Shown here one piece after another: positions 1 through 7,500 of a DNA stretch of 55,410 nt. How positions within the stretch are numbered: the stretch's first letter is position 1; the number at the start of each line of letters is the position of its first letter. The notes beneath the pieces were generated by a model. The model was not told where the DNA came from. It made no database searches and saw only the letters and a program-made list of their open reading frames with translations. Both the position numbers and the translations under genes were made by a program. Source of the stretch: a virus; IMG/VR virus record IMGVR_UViG_3300031746_002172, positions 1 through 55,410 of that record; one strand, written 5' to 3'.

Positions 1-152
1 CTAACATATATAATACAAATACATCCGGAAGTGTTATTGTATGGTTATCAGGAGGTACTCCCGGGGAAAGATATACTGTTGCTTGTTTAATTGAAACAAA
101 CAGGGCGCGCATTGATGAACGCTCTATTAAAGTGGATGTACGGAATCGCTAA
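1..152 (+). CDS. C-terminal end of a fibre/tail-adaptor-like protein (partial)
   Basis: The reading frame is open from the left edge and ends at TAA 150-152, so only about 49 C-terminal residues are present. They contain a run like SVIVWLSGGTPGERYTV followed by RIDERSIKVDVRNR. From memory this matches the end of small phage fibre-tail adaptor proteins (an Ig-like fold ending in a TDERSF-type strand). It precedes a surface-protein gene in the same direction, which fits a tail or fibre location. The start and most of the protein lie outside the window, so the family call is tentative. Confidence 0.6.
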   Translation, partial: NIYNTNTSGSVIVWLSGGTPGERYTVACLIETNRARIDERSIKVDVRNR

Positions 153-198
153 ACCGTTTAAAATATGACTTTTAAGTATCTTCACAATAGGAGGAAAT

Positions 199-1761
199 AT
201 GTGGGTTGAAAAAATAGAAAAAAGAACTCAAAAATCCAAAACCTTTTATGACGCAGATACAAATAAATACCAAGCAGAATTAACAATACACGACAAACAT
301 TTTAAAAACGAAACCGATAACTGGATTGACGTAGACGAGAATTTTGAAGATGGCGGAATACATAGCAAAAAATGTGATAAAACACGCCATGCAATCCATA
401 TCGCTAATGGCGGGGCAAGAAGATGGTATCCACGTAGAAATATAACCACAGAATATGTTGATATAACAAATATTCAATATTATACAAATCAATGGAGAAA
501 TCTTAATCTTCCTACCCCCGCTTGGACAAACAATAAAACTGAATGGGATATGACCAACCTGTATGCCAGTATCACGAATACTTGGCGCAGGATAAAAGCA
601 GACTTTACGCTTAAGAACAGTAGTGCTTATACCCGCTTGAGATTTGCGGTATCTTTTGTTGGATTGACCTATAACGCTACTACGGGGGAATTGACCAGCA
701 CTACTGATGGATTGGTGTGGGGAACTATCGATAAACCGACAGCCAAAGATGCGAATGAAGTTGATGTTCCTGTCACGCAGGTCTATTCAGGTGGATATAT
801 TGAGTGGTCGGTAGATACGACGGGTGCGACATTCCCGATTTACGTTGACCCGACCTTCACCGATGGATACGGTGGGGATGTAAATAGTGCTTATGATACA
901 TATTTAGATTATACCGACCCCGATACTATTAAGGGTGCTCTTACTTACATCACGTCTGAAACAGATAATGCTAGAGCATTATTACGATTTGATTTATCCA
1001 GTATTGCGGCTGAGAGTACATGTACTACAGCTACTCTTACTCTTGTTGACGACGATTGTAAAGATGCGACACATTATATTTATCTCCTTTCTGTTGCCAA
1101 TAGAGACTGGACGGAAGCGGGAGCAACATGGAATCACAAGATACATACTACAGACCATTGGGCGGGTTCTGTTGGTTGCAATACGGAAACTACGGACTAT
1201 CTTGCTACAGCTATTGGTTCATTTTCAACTTTACTTGCAAATGCCGATGGTACTTCTTATACCTGTGATTTAACAAACACTACGGTTGAGGGTTTATTCG
1301 GTGGAAATATTGATTTGCTAATTAAGGGTAGTCCTTCGGGAAATAATTGGTTTTTCTCCTCCGACCGCGCCACAACTGGTTATCGCCCTAAACTGGTGGT
1401 GGAGTATACAGAAGGAACTAGTGCAATTGAAGGCTCTACTTCTTGGGGACAGGCGACTGGCGCTCAAGAAGGAAACGTTAGAACTTTTTCCGGGAATTGG
1501 ATTGGAAACGGTTTTGTTTCTGGTTCGGGAAATTATGAAAAAATGTATTTGAGTTCAACGGCTTATATGGAATCCGAAGTAGTTAATACAGGTGCAAACT
1601 CTATTGATTTATATCAAAACAAATATAGCGGAGGAGATACAGGGGTATTAAAATATCGCAGTGGCTCTAGTGTTGTAGATTGTCAAGCCTCTGCATGGCA
1701 AACTTATAGTGGTTCTTTTACTTCATTGGGATATACCCAATTGAGAGTAGAAGGGTCTTAA
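199..1761 (+). CDS. DNRLRE-type virion surface protein
   Basis: A 520-residue protein with no signal peptide. The start is set by AGGAGG a few bases upstream of ATG. The N-terminal 200 residues are tryptophan- and tyrosine-rich beta sequence. Residues of about 220-405 look like a DNRLRE/CBM96-type beta-sandwich: a DTYLDYTDPDT-like opening, ALLRFDLSSI, a WTEAGATW strand, and a closing GYRPKLVVEYTEG. This domain is known from cell-surface and phage tail proteins and binds polymers such as polysaccharides. The last 110 residues form another serine/glycine-rich beta domain. Position after a fibre-like gene suggests a tail fibre or appendage protein for host-surface binding. The exact ligand cannot be inferred. 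Confidence 0.6.
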   Translation: MWVEKIEKRTQKSKTFYDADTNKYQAELTIHDKHFKNETDNWIDVDENFEDGGIHSKKCDKTRHAIHIANGGARRWYPRRNITTEYVDITNIQYYTNQWRNLNLPTPAWTNNKTEWDMTNLYASITNTWRRIKADFTLKNSSAYTRLRFAVSFVGLTYNATTGELTSTTDGLVWGTIDKPTAKDANEVDVPVTQVYSGGYIEWSVDTTGATFPIYVDPTFTDGYGGDVNSAYDTYLDYTDPDTIKGALTYITSETDNARALLRFDLSSIAAESTCTTATLTLVDDDCKDATHYIYLLSVANRDWTEAGATWNHKIHTTDHWAGSVGCNTETTDYLATAIGSFSTLLANADGTSYTCDLTNTTVEGLFGGNIDLLIKGSPSGNNWFFSSDRATTGYRPKLVVEYTEGTSAIEGSTSWGQATGAQEGNVRTFSGNWIGNGFVSGSGNYEKMYLSSTAYMESEVVNTGANSIDLYQNKYSGGDTGVLKYRSGSSVVDCQASAWQTYSGSFTSLGYTQLRVEGS

Positions 1762-1786
1762 AATAAAATTTACAAGGAGAAAAAGA

Positions 1787-2521
1787 ATGAGGTCTTTAGT
1801 TACTGGTGGGGCTGGTTTCATCGGAAGTCATACTGCTAAACATCTTCTATCTATGGGACATGAGGTTATTATTTTAGATGACCTCTCGGGTGGATATATA
1901 GAAAACCTCCCCAATGGTGTTAGATTTATTAAAGGTTCTATTACAGATAATGAGCTTGTTCAATATTTATTTGCTACAGAAAAATTTGATTATGTATATC
2001 ACGAGGCGGCGTATGCAGCCGAGGGACTTTCTCATTTTATAAGAAGATTCAATTATGAAAATAATTTAATTGGCAGTATAAATTTAATTAATGAGGCAGT
2101 AAAAAATGAAATAAAATGTTTTGTATTCACTTCCTCGATGAGCGTATATGGTTCTAACCCTACCCCTTTTACTGAAAATATGCCTCTTATGCCAGAAGAT
2201 TCTTATGCAATTTCTAAATATGCAGTAGAAAGAGATATATTAGCAGCACACGCAATGTTTGGTATAAACTATATAATATTTAGACCTCATAATGTTTATG
2301 GGGAAAACCAGAACACCGGAGACCGTTTTAGAAATGTTATAGGAATTTTTATGAGACAAATTACTGAAAATATGCCTATGACTATTTTCGGAGATGGTAC
2401 TCAAACAAGAGCCTTCTCTTATATCGATGATGTTGCACCATATATTGCAAATTCAATTACAAATCCAAAAGCATTAAACCAAATAATTAATATTGGTGGG
2501 GGATATACCCTGTACAATTAA
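1787..2521 (+). CDS. NAD-dependent sugar epimerase/dehydratase, N-terminal part (frameshifted)
   Basis: This 244-residue frame is an extended short-chain dehydrogenase of the GalE type. The Rossmann motif TGGAGFIGSH is at residues 6-15, a TSSMSVYG strand carries the catalytic Ser, and a DSYAISKYAVE segment carries the YxxxK pair. Such enzymes interconvert nucleotide sugars, for example UDP-glucose and UDP-galactose. The frame stops early at TAA 2519-2521, just after INIGGG. The missing C-terminal third follows in the +1 frame (2493-2789). Dropping one G from the run at 2498-2502 gives one continuous product of about 334 residues, the usual family length. ATG follows an AAGGAG site. Confidence 0.75.
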   Translation: MRSLVTGGAGFIGSHTAKHLLSMGHEVIILDDLSGGYIENLPNGVRFIKGSITDNELVQYLFATEKFDYVYHEAAYAAEGLSHFIRRFNYENNLIGSINLINEAVKNEIKCFVFTSSMSVYGSNPTPFTENMPLMPEDSYAISKYAVERDILAAHAMFGINYIIFRPHNVYGENQNTGDRFRNVIGIFMRQITENMPMTIFGDGTQTRAFSYIDDVAPYIANSITNPKALNQIINIGGGYTLYN

Positions 2522-2789
2522 TTATCTTTCTGATTCTGTTGCTAATGCATTTGGTATAATACCATCTATGCTACATCTTCCAGAAAGATTTGAAGTGTAC
2601 AACGCTTATTCAGACCATTCAAAAGCATACAATATTTTTAATATTAAAAATACTACTTCTTTAGAAGATGGTTTGGAAAAAATGGCGAAATGGGTAAAAG
2701 AAGTGGGAATAAGAGAAAGCAAGCCTTATCATGCTATTGAGATAGATAAAAATCTACCTCCTAGCTGGAAGACTATTACTACAAAATAA
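2493..2789 (+). CDS. Sugar epimerase/dehydratase, C-terminal part (+1 frame)
   Basis: About 98 codons continue the epimerase begun at 1787 in the +1 frame. DIPCTINYLSDSVANAFG matches the substrate-domain segment that normally follows the NIG motif in GalE-like enzymes, and the tail KNTTSLEDGLEKMAKWVKE is the typical C-terminal helix. There is no ribosome binding site, and the only in-frame initiator near the junction is a TTG inside the upstream frame. It is therefore unlikely to be an independent gene. It is the displaced 3' part of the same gene, through a sequencing or assembly slip in the G run, a real mutation, or programmed slippage. Confidence 0.7.
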   Translation: MVGDIPCTINYLSDSVANAFGIIPSMLHLPERFEVYNAYSDHSKAYNIFNIKNTTSLEDGLEKMAKWVKEVGIRESKPYHAIEIDKNLPPSWKTITTK

Positions 2790-2892
2790 AATCTTAATTT
2801 TATACGGGAGGAAAAAGACATAAAATAAAACCATTATGCCACCATTAATTTGTAATATTTTCAAAAAAAACAATAAAAAATAGGAGAAAAGT

Positions 2893-3846
2893 GTGAAAAA
2901 CAGTAAAATATATATTGTAGTTATTGTAGCTTTAATTATTGTGTCTTTGTTTGGTTGTTCTGTATTTCCTACAAAAAACCCACAAGGACTTTTAGATAAT
3001 AAGCCTCGTCTCGCAGTGGAATCTGCTTTTGATAGCGAACTTGAAATTTTGCTTTCGGAAACTACTGATAAAACCGAATATGTTTTAAATGGTAAAACTT
3101 TTACAACAGGTGTTCTTCATGGTGTTGATGTTGTTCTTTTCCTTAGTGGTGTCAGTATGGTTAATGCCGCTAGTAATACCCAACTTCTTTTTGACAACTT
3201 TAACCTAAGAGATTTAATTTTCTCAGGTATTGCTGGAGGGGTTAACCCAAGCTTAAATATTGGTGATGTTGTAATACCTGCACAATGGGCACAATACCAA
3301 GAGATGACTTATGCCCGGGAAGTTGACGGAGAATTTATTCTGCCCTTTGGTGGTGTACCGGAATTTCCAAATTACGGTATGATGTTTCCCAATTCAGTTA
3401 CAGTAAACCAAAAAGATAACGCACCCGATGAGTATGACACTATGTTTTGGTTTCCTGTTTCTAAAGAATTACTCTCATATACAACGTCAATTCCAGAAAC
3501 ACTTCTTCAAAAGTGTACTCCCGATGGGGTTTGTTTAGATAAACAGCCTATTATTAAAATTGGTGGAAATGGTGTAGATGGTCAAACTTTTGTTGATAAT
3601 GCGGAATTTAGAACTTATGTATGGGAAACATTCCAAGCAGATTCTCTGTCTATGGAAACAGCCGCTGTCGCACAAGTAGCTTATTCAAACAATATTCCTT
3701 TCCTTGGTTTTAGGTCTCTTAGCGATTTAGCAGGAGGCGGAGAGGGAGAAAACCAGATTGGGACATTCTTCCAACTTGCTGCCGATAACTCGGCTGCTGT
3801 TACCTTAGCTTTTATTGATAACTATAAAGCTGGACTTGATAAATAA
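2893..3846 (+). CDS. Lipoprotein of the MTA/SAH nucleosidase (PNP/UDP phosphorylase) family
   Basis: A 317-residue protein starting at GTG after TAGGAG. The N-terminus is a lipoprotein signal: positive charges, a hydrophobic stretch, and the lipobox LFGC with Cys22. The rest resembles 5'-methylthioadenosine/S-adenosylhomocysteine nucleosidase, which cleaves the adenine-ribose bond. Visible family marks are the glycine-rich SGIAGGVNPSLNIGDVVIP strand-turn, SMETAAVAQVAYSNNIPFL (equivalent of the nucleoside-binding ME of E. coli enzyme) and FRSLSDLA (equivalent of the catalytic Asp). A membrane-anchored nucleosidase in a phage is odd. It would sit outside the host membrane, perhaps altering the lysogenic or infected cell surface or purine salvage. 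The enzyme class is fairly clear; the role is not. Confidence 0.7.
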   Translation: MKNSKIYIVVIVALIIVSLFGCSVFPTKNPQGLLDNKPRLAVESAFDSELEILLSETTDKTEYVLNGKTFTTGVLHGVDVVLFLSGVSMVNAASNTQLLFDNFNLRDLIFSGIAGGVNPSLNIGDVVIPAQWAQYQEMTYAREVDGEFILPFGGVPEFPNYGMMFPNSVTVNQKDNAPDEYDTMFWFPVSKELLSYTTSIPETLLQKCTPDGVCLDKQPIIKIGGNGVDGQTFVDNAEFRTYVWETFQADSLSMETAAVAQVAYSNNIPFLGFRSLSDLAGGGEGENQIGTFFQLAADNSAAVTLAFIDNYKAGLDK

Positions 3847-3865
3847 ACACAAGGTATATAATCGT

Positions 3866-3891
3866 TCTGGCGGGGGTCATACTCCGCCAGA
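3866..3891 (+). terminator. Strong hairpin between accessory genes and the packaging module
   Basis: TCTGGCGG pairs with CCGCCAGA. Adding a G-U and a G-C pair gives a 10-bp GC-rich stem with loop GTCATA. No U-tract follows, so it may be an mRNA 3'-end or processing hairpin rather than a classical intrinsic terminator. It separates the nucleosidase gene from the candidate small terminase gene. Confidence 0.5.
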
Positions 3892-3927
3892 GCATATAAA
3901 AGTCTAATTTTATGAAGGCGAAATAAA

Positions 3928-4887
3928 ATGGAAAATAATGAAAAAGAAAAATACTACTGCCGAAAATGTATGAAATCTCTCCCGGAAGATAATTTTTATC
4001 AAGCTATGGACGGTGGTTTAGTAGATAGTAATACCAAATTTTCTGTGTGTAAAAACTGCGTACAAGATATTTTTGATATTGTATATAAAGAATTAAACAG
4101 CATGGAAAAAACAGTACATCGTCTATGCCAAATATTTAATATTAAATTTACAAACGAAGCTCTTGATGCTACAAAATCTCATATACAAACCATGTTAGAA
4201 AATGGGAAAAATGTAAAAGCTATATTTTCGATTTATCTGATGAAGCTAACGGCTACTAAAAAATCGATGAACAAGGGCGGTGTAAACGATTTTCAATATG
4301 AAGATGTAGGAACTATTTTCACAGAAAAACAAATTGATACTTCAAGTGTTCCAATGCCTATGGAAATTGTTAAATTTTGGGGAAACGATTTGAGTAGGGG
4401 AGATATTGAATTTTTAGAAAACGAATATACTGAATTTAAAAATACACATTCGGCGGACACCAGAGCGGAGGTTGTTCTTCTGAAACAAGTGTGTTATACG
4501 CTACTGAATATTAAAAAAGCAAGACTCGCCAGTGACCCAACAGATAAACTTGTAAAAGAATTACAAGATTTAATGAAAAGTTTGACTATATCTCCAAATG
4601 TCGCTAAATCTAACGCTTTAAATGCGGGAGGCGACAGCTATGGGCAATGGATTGCGGATATAGAACGTAGTGAGCCTTCACAATGGTTGCTCTCTGACCC
4701 TCGTGGACAAATTTATAGAGACGTGGGTGATACAGATTCTTATTTTGAAAAATATATTGTACGCCCTCTCAGGGGATTTATTACAGGAAGCCGTGATTTT
4801 AACGTTGACGAAAATGAAGAAATAGAAAGAGAATTTGACGATAGAGAAGTAAATAATTTTGTGAATCTCGATGAGGAAATAAATTAA
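3928..4887 (+). CDS. Putative terminase small subunit with zinc ribbon
   Basis: A 319-residue protein placed directly before the large terminase, separated from it only by a homing endonuclease gene. The N-terminus has a zinc-ribbon pattern, C11-x2-C14 and C41-x2-C44, suited to DNA or protein binding. The middle is helical and lysine-rich (LLKQVCYTLLNIKKARL), followed by a conserved-looking GDSYGQWIADIERSEPSQWL segment and an acidic C-terminus. It is longer than most small terminases (100-200 residues). The call rests mainly on synteny: small terminases recognise the pac/cos DNA and hand it to the motor. No sequence motif proves it, so it could be another DNA-binding packaging accessory. ATG follows GAAGGCG. 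Confidence 0.5.
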   Translation: MENNEKEKYYCRKCMKSLPEDNFYQAMDGGLVDSNTKFSVCKNCVQDIFDIVYKELNSMEKTVHRLCQIFNIKFTNEALDATKSHIQTMLENGKNVKAIFSIYLMKLTATKKSMNKGGVNDFQYEDVGTIFTEKQIDTSSVPMPMEIVKFWGNDLSRGDIEFLENEYTEFKNTHSADTRAEVVLLKQVCYTLLNIKKARLASDPTDKLVKELQDLMKSLTISPNVAKSNALNAGGDSYGQWIADIERSEPSQWLLSDPRGQIYRDVGDTDSYFEKYIVRPLRGFITGSRDFNVDENEEIEREFDDREVNNFVNLDEEIN

Positions 4888-4900
4888 TAACTAGTAATAA

Positions 4901-4957
4901 ACTGTAGCAAATAGGGTCATTCCCGAAAAGCATATTCTGAATGTCTGTTGCTACAGT
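4901..4957 (+). ncRNA. Three-way-junction structured element, copy 1 (upstream of a GIY-YIG gene)
   Basis: Outer stem P1 is ten perfect pairs, 4901-4910 with 4948-4957. Inside it lie ATA, hairpin P2 (GGG/CCC, 4914-4916 with 4922-4924, loop TCATT), the linker GAAAA (4925-4929), hairpin P3 (GCAT/ATGT, 4930-4933 with 4941-4944, loop ATTCTGA), and CTG. The same order of stems and the same junction nucleotides recur at 7400-7467 and 31434-31495 with different stem sequences, which is compensatory variation. It ends 39 bases before the start of the homing endonuclease gene. Whether it acts as RNA or DNA is unknown. Confidence 0.55.
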
Positions 4958-4996
4958 ATTATATTTCAGAACTTATTACAGAGATAAGGAGAAAAA

Positions 4997-5599
4997 ATGA
5001 ATAGCGGAATCTATTGTATTGAAAATTTAATAAATGGTAAAAAATATATAGGGAGCGCGTCTAGTTTATTCGCTAGAAAATCCGACCATTTTTATTGTTT
5101 AAAAAATAATAAACATAATAATACTCATCTACAAAGAGCATATAATAAATACGGACATGAAAATTTTATTTTTAAAATTCTAATTATTTGTGAAATATTT
5201 GAATTAAAAAAATATGAACAATTTTTTGTTGACTTTTATAAACCTGAAATTTACAACATTTGCTTGAAGTGTGTCGATTCTAGATTCGGTGTAAAAGCGT
5301 CCATAAAAACAAGAAAAAGAATTATAAAAAATCACGCCGACATCTCTGGAGAAAATCATCCGATGTATGGGAAGCATCGTTCAGAAGAAACTAAGAAAAA
5401 GCTATCGGAAATTAATAAGGGTCAAAATAATCCTAATTATGGAATTCCCAAATCAAAAGAAACAAAAGAAAAAATTTCAATAGGGAATAAAGGAAAACAT
5501 CGTTCAGAAGAAACAAGAAGAAGATTGTCTGAATCTCTGAAAGAATACTGGAGGAAAAAACATGAAGAAAACAAAGAAATCATCAACTCCTCCACTTAA
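4997..5599 (+). CDS. GIY-YIG homing endonuclease with NUMOD3 repeats (copy 1)
   Basis: A 200-residue protein. The nuclease domain shows GIY at 4-6, YIG at 17-19, catalytic-type Arg at about 27 and a Glu near 75. The C-terminal half has NUMOD3 DNA-binding motifs (GENHPMYGKHRSEETKKKLSE and relatives, each with an NPxYGxxxSxET core). Such enzymes cut a target lacking their gene and spread by repair. The gene lies between the candidate small terminase and large terminase. A three-way-junction element lies upstream. The last codons include GGAGG, which is the ribosome binding site of the terminase gene, and the two frames overlap by 38 bases. Start chosen at ATG after AAGGAG. Confidence 0.9.
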   Translation: MNSGIYCIENLINGKKYIGSASSLFARKSDHFYCLKNNKHNNTHLQRAYNKYGHENFIFKILIICEIFELKKYEQFFVDFYKPEIYNICLKCVDSRFGVKASIKTRKRIIKNHADISGENHPMYGKHRSEETKKKLSEINKGQNNPNYGIPKSKETKEKISIGNKGKHRSEETRRRLSESLKEYWRKKHEENKEIINSST

Positions 5600-7394
5600 A
5601 AATATGAAGCCATATTCCCGAAGTAATGAATCCTTGAAATTTCTCGGTGAAAAGGAAATGACAAAGCAGAAACGAGACCGTATAAAAAGTTGGACCAGCT
5701 TCTATAGGCAAAACCCATCGTATTTTGTAGAGCATTATATGGAAACACCTTTATATCCTTTTCAGCGCTTTTGGATTAATTTAATGGCTAGGTCCACGGA
5801 GTTTGTGGGTATAGCTTCTCGTGCCAGTAGTAAATCGTGGCTTATAGCGGTGTATTCTATTGCTAGATGCATTTTGTATCCTGGCACAACCATAGCATTA
5901 GCTTCTTCTACAAAAGCACAGGCTGGTCTTATTATTTCTGAAAAATGCAGGTCTTTACGAGACGAACACCCCAACATTGCCAGAGAATGTTCTAACCTTG
6001 TTTCTAATCAGAACCAATGGCGTATGGATTTTTTCAATGGTTCCAAAATAAATGTTGTTGTTTCTGGAGAAGGGGGCAGGGGGCACAGGTCCAATGTGAC
6101 AGTCTTGGAAGAAAGACGTTTAATACCCAACGAAATTATAGATTCTATTATCCGTCCCTTTCTTGTTTCACGCCAAGCACCTTATATGAAAAATCCTAAA
6201 TATTCAGAAATTGCAGAACTTAGAGAGGAACCACAAGAGATTATTATTTCTTCTGCACATTACAAATCATATGAATGGTATCCAGAAACGAAGAAATTCT
6301 TAAAAATGATTGCAGACGGGGATACTAATACCAAAGCATTGTTTTTGGATTACCCGATTTCAATTCATCATGGTATAAAGACAAAAAATCAGATGATAAG
6401 AGAGAGGTCCAATATGGACCCCATAACTTTTTTAATGGAGTATGGAAATATACCTTATGGTTCTTCAAGTCTTTCTTTTTATAAACTCGGACTATTCGAT
6501 AGAAATATAAAAAGAAGTTGGAGACCAATCAGGGATGAAGTATATTTGACAACCAGAAAAAATAACTATGATATACCAAAACTATCTGATGAAATGCGCA
6601 TAGTCTCTGTTGATATTGCTATGAGGGCAGGTTCTACAAACGATAATACTATTATAAGTTGTGGTAGATTATTACCTAGTAAAAAAGGTTGGATGACAGA
6701 AATAGTTTATATGGAATCCCACAATGGTAAAAATACTAATTTACAAGCTTTAAGAATAAAACAAATATTCGAAGAATTTCAAGGAGATGCTCTCGTTCTA
6801 GATTTAGCGAGTGCAGGAATAAGTGTTTTTGATGCACTAACTTCAGTAACAAAGGATGAAATAAGAGGAGTTGAATATAAACCTTATACCGTAATGAATT
6901 CTGCATTAGTTGACCAGAAAGTATATGATGAATTAATAGGTAGAACACTCGGAAGAGATGCGTTTGCCTGTATATTTCCTATCTCTGCTACTGCTCCTTT
7001 AAACTCTCTAATTGCTGTTAAATTTAGAGAGAGATTAAAGAAAAAATTAATCGCATTTTTAATTGATGATAATAGCGAAGAAGAATTTTTAATAAGGTCA
7101 GGAAATAAAGATATCTTAGACCAAGACGATACTGGTATTAGAGCATATCTATTACAATCCCATCTACAAACAAGCTTATTTATAAACGAGAGTATCGCTT
7201 TAGAAATGGCTCCCGCAAACGGTTTAGTAAAATTGGTCGAACCAAGTGGTGCTAGAAAAGACCGTTATACATCTGTTAGTTATCTTAATTACTATGTATC
7301 TTTAATGGATATTGAATTATTAGGATTTAGATATAACGAATGGGATGATGAGGAAGCTTTTCTAGGTGTGTCGTTTGTAGTATCAGGAGGTTAA
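5562..7394 (+). CDS. Terminase large subunit (packaging ATPase and nuclease)
   Basis: A 610-residue motor protein that translocates DNA into the prohead and cuts it. The ATPase domain has a degenerate Walker A, SRASSKS, at about 86-92 and a Walker B strand NVTVLEE at about 178-184 ending in the catalytic Glu. The C-terminal RNase H-like nuclease has Asp351 in RIVSVDIAMRAG and Asp414 in ALVLDLASAG, with a further acidic site near the C-terminal YYVSLMDIE. Length is normal for the family. The start lies within the 3' end of the upstream endonuclease gene, whose codons supply the GGAGG site, implying translational coupling. The portal follows after a second endonuclease gene, the usual order for packaging modules. 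Confidence 0.92.
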   Translation: MKKTKKSSTPPLKNMKPYSRSNESLKFLGEKEMTKQKRDRIKSWTSFYRQNPSYFVEHYMETPLYPFQRFWINLMARSTEFVGIASRASSKSWLIAVYSIARCILYPGTTIALASSTKAQAGLIISEKCRSLRDEHPNIARECSNLVSNQNQWRMDFFNGSKINVVVSGEGGRGHRSNVTVLEERRLIPNEIIDSIIRPFLVSRQAPYMKNPKYSEIAELREEPQEIIISSAHYKSYEWYPETKKFLKMIADGDTNTKALFLDYPISIHHGIKTKNQMIRERSNMDPITFLMEYGNIPYGSSSLSFYKLGLFDRNIKRSWRPIRDEVYLTTRKNNYDIPKLSDEMRIVSVDIAMRAGSTNDNTIISCGRLLPSKKGWMTEIVYMESHNGKNTNLQALRIKQIFEEFQGDALVLDLASAGISVFDALTSVTKDEIRGVEYKPYTVMNSALVDQKVYDELIGRTLGRDAFACIFPISATAPLNSLIAVKFRERLKKKLIAFLIDDNSEEEFLIRSGNKDILDQDDTGIRAYLLQSHLQTSLFINESIALEMAPANGLVKLVEPSGARKDRYTSVSYLNYYVSLMDIELLGFRYNEWDDEEAFLGVSFVVSGG

Positions 7395-7399
7395 ATATA

Positions 7400-7467
7400 A
7401 TTGAACGGATAGAAATTGTGTCATGAACAATTTTGAAAAGAATAATCCTAAATTCCTTCCGTTCAAT
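7400..7467 (+). ncRNA. Three-way-junction structured element, copy 2 (upstream of a GIY-YIG gene)
   Basis: P1 is ten pairs, 7400-7409 with 7458-7467. Inside are TA, P2 opened by a G-U pair (7412 with 7434) and continued by AAATTGT/ACAATTT (7413-7419 with 7427-7433) with loop GTCATGA, the linker GAAAA (7435-7439), P3 GAAT/ATTC (7440-7443 with 7452-7455) with loop AATCCTAA, and CT. The architecture matches the copies at 4901 and 31434 although the paired sequences differ. It sits 33 bases upstream of the second homing endonuclease gene and fills most of the gap after the terminase gene. Confidence 0.55.
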
Positions 7468-7500
7468 AAATATATTAGGAAATTACCATAGGAGGTAATT

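Noticed and set aside
2836-2883. A 15-codon ORF in the gap after the epimerase
   Set aside because: The nearest GGGAGG is about 26 bases upstream, too far for initiation, and the peptide has no notable feature.
3866-3891. A fourth copy of the three-way-junction element
   Set aside because: It has GTCAT in the loop like the P2 loops, but it is a single uninterrupted hairpin without junction, GAAAA linker or P3, and no endonuclease gene follows directly.
4888-5599. Group I intron holding the first endonuclease
   Set aside because: The flanking genes are complete, the endonuclease is between them rather than inside one, and no P7/P3 core was recognised.
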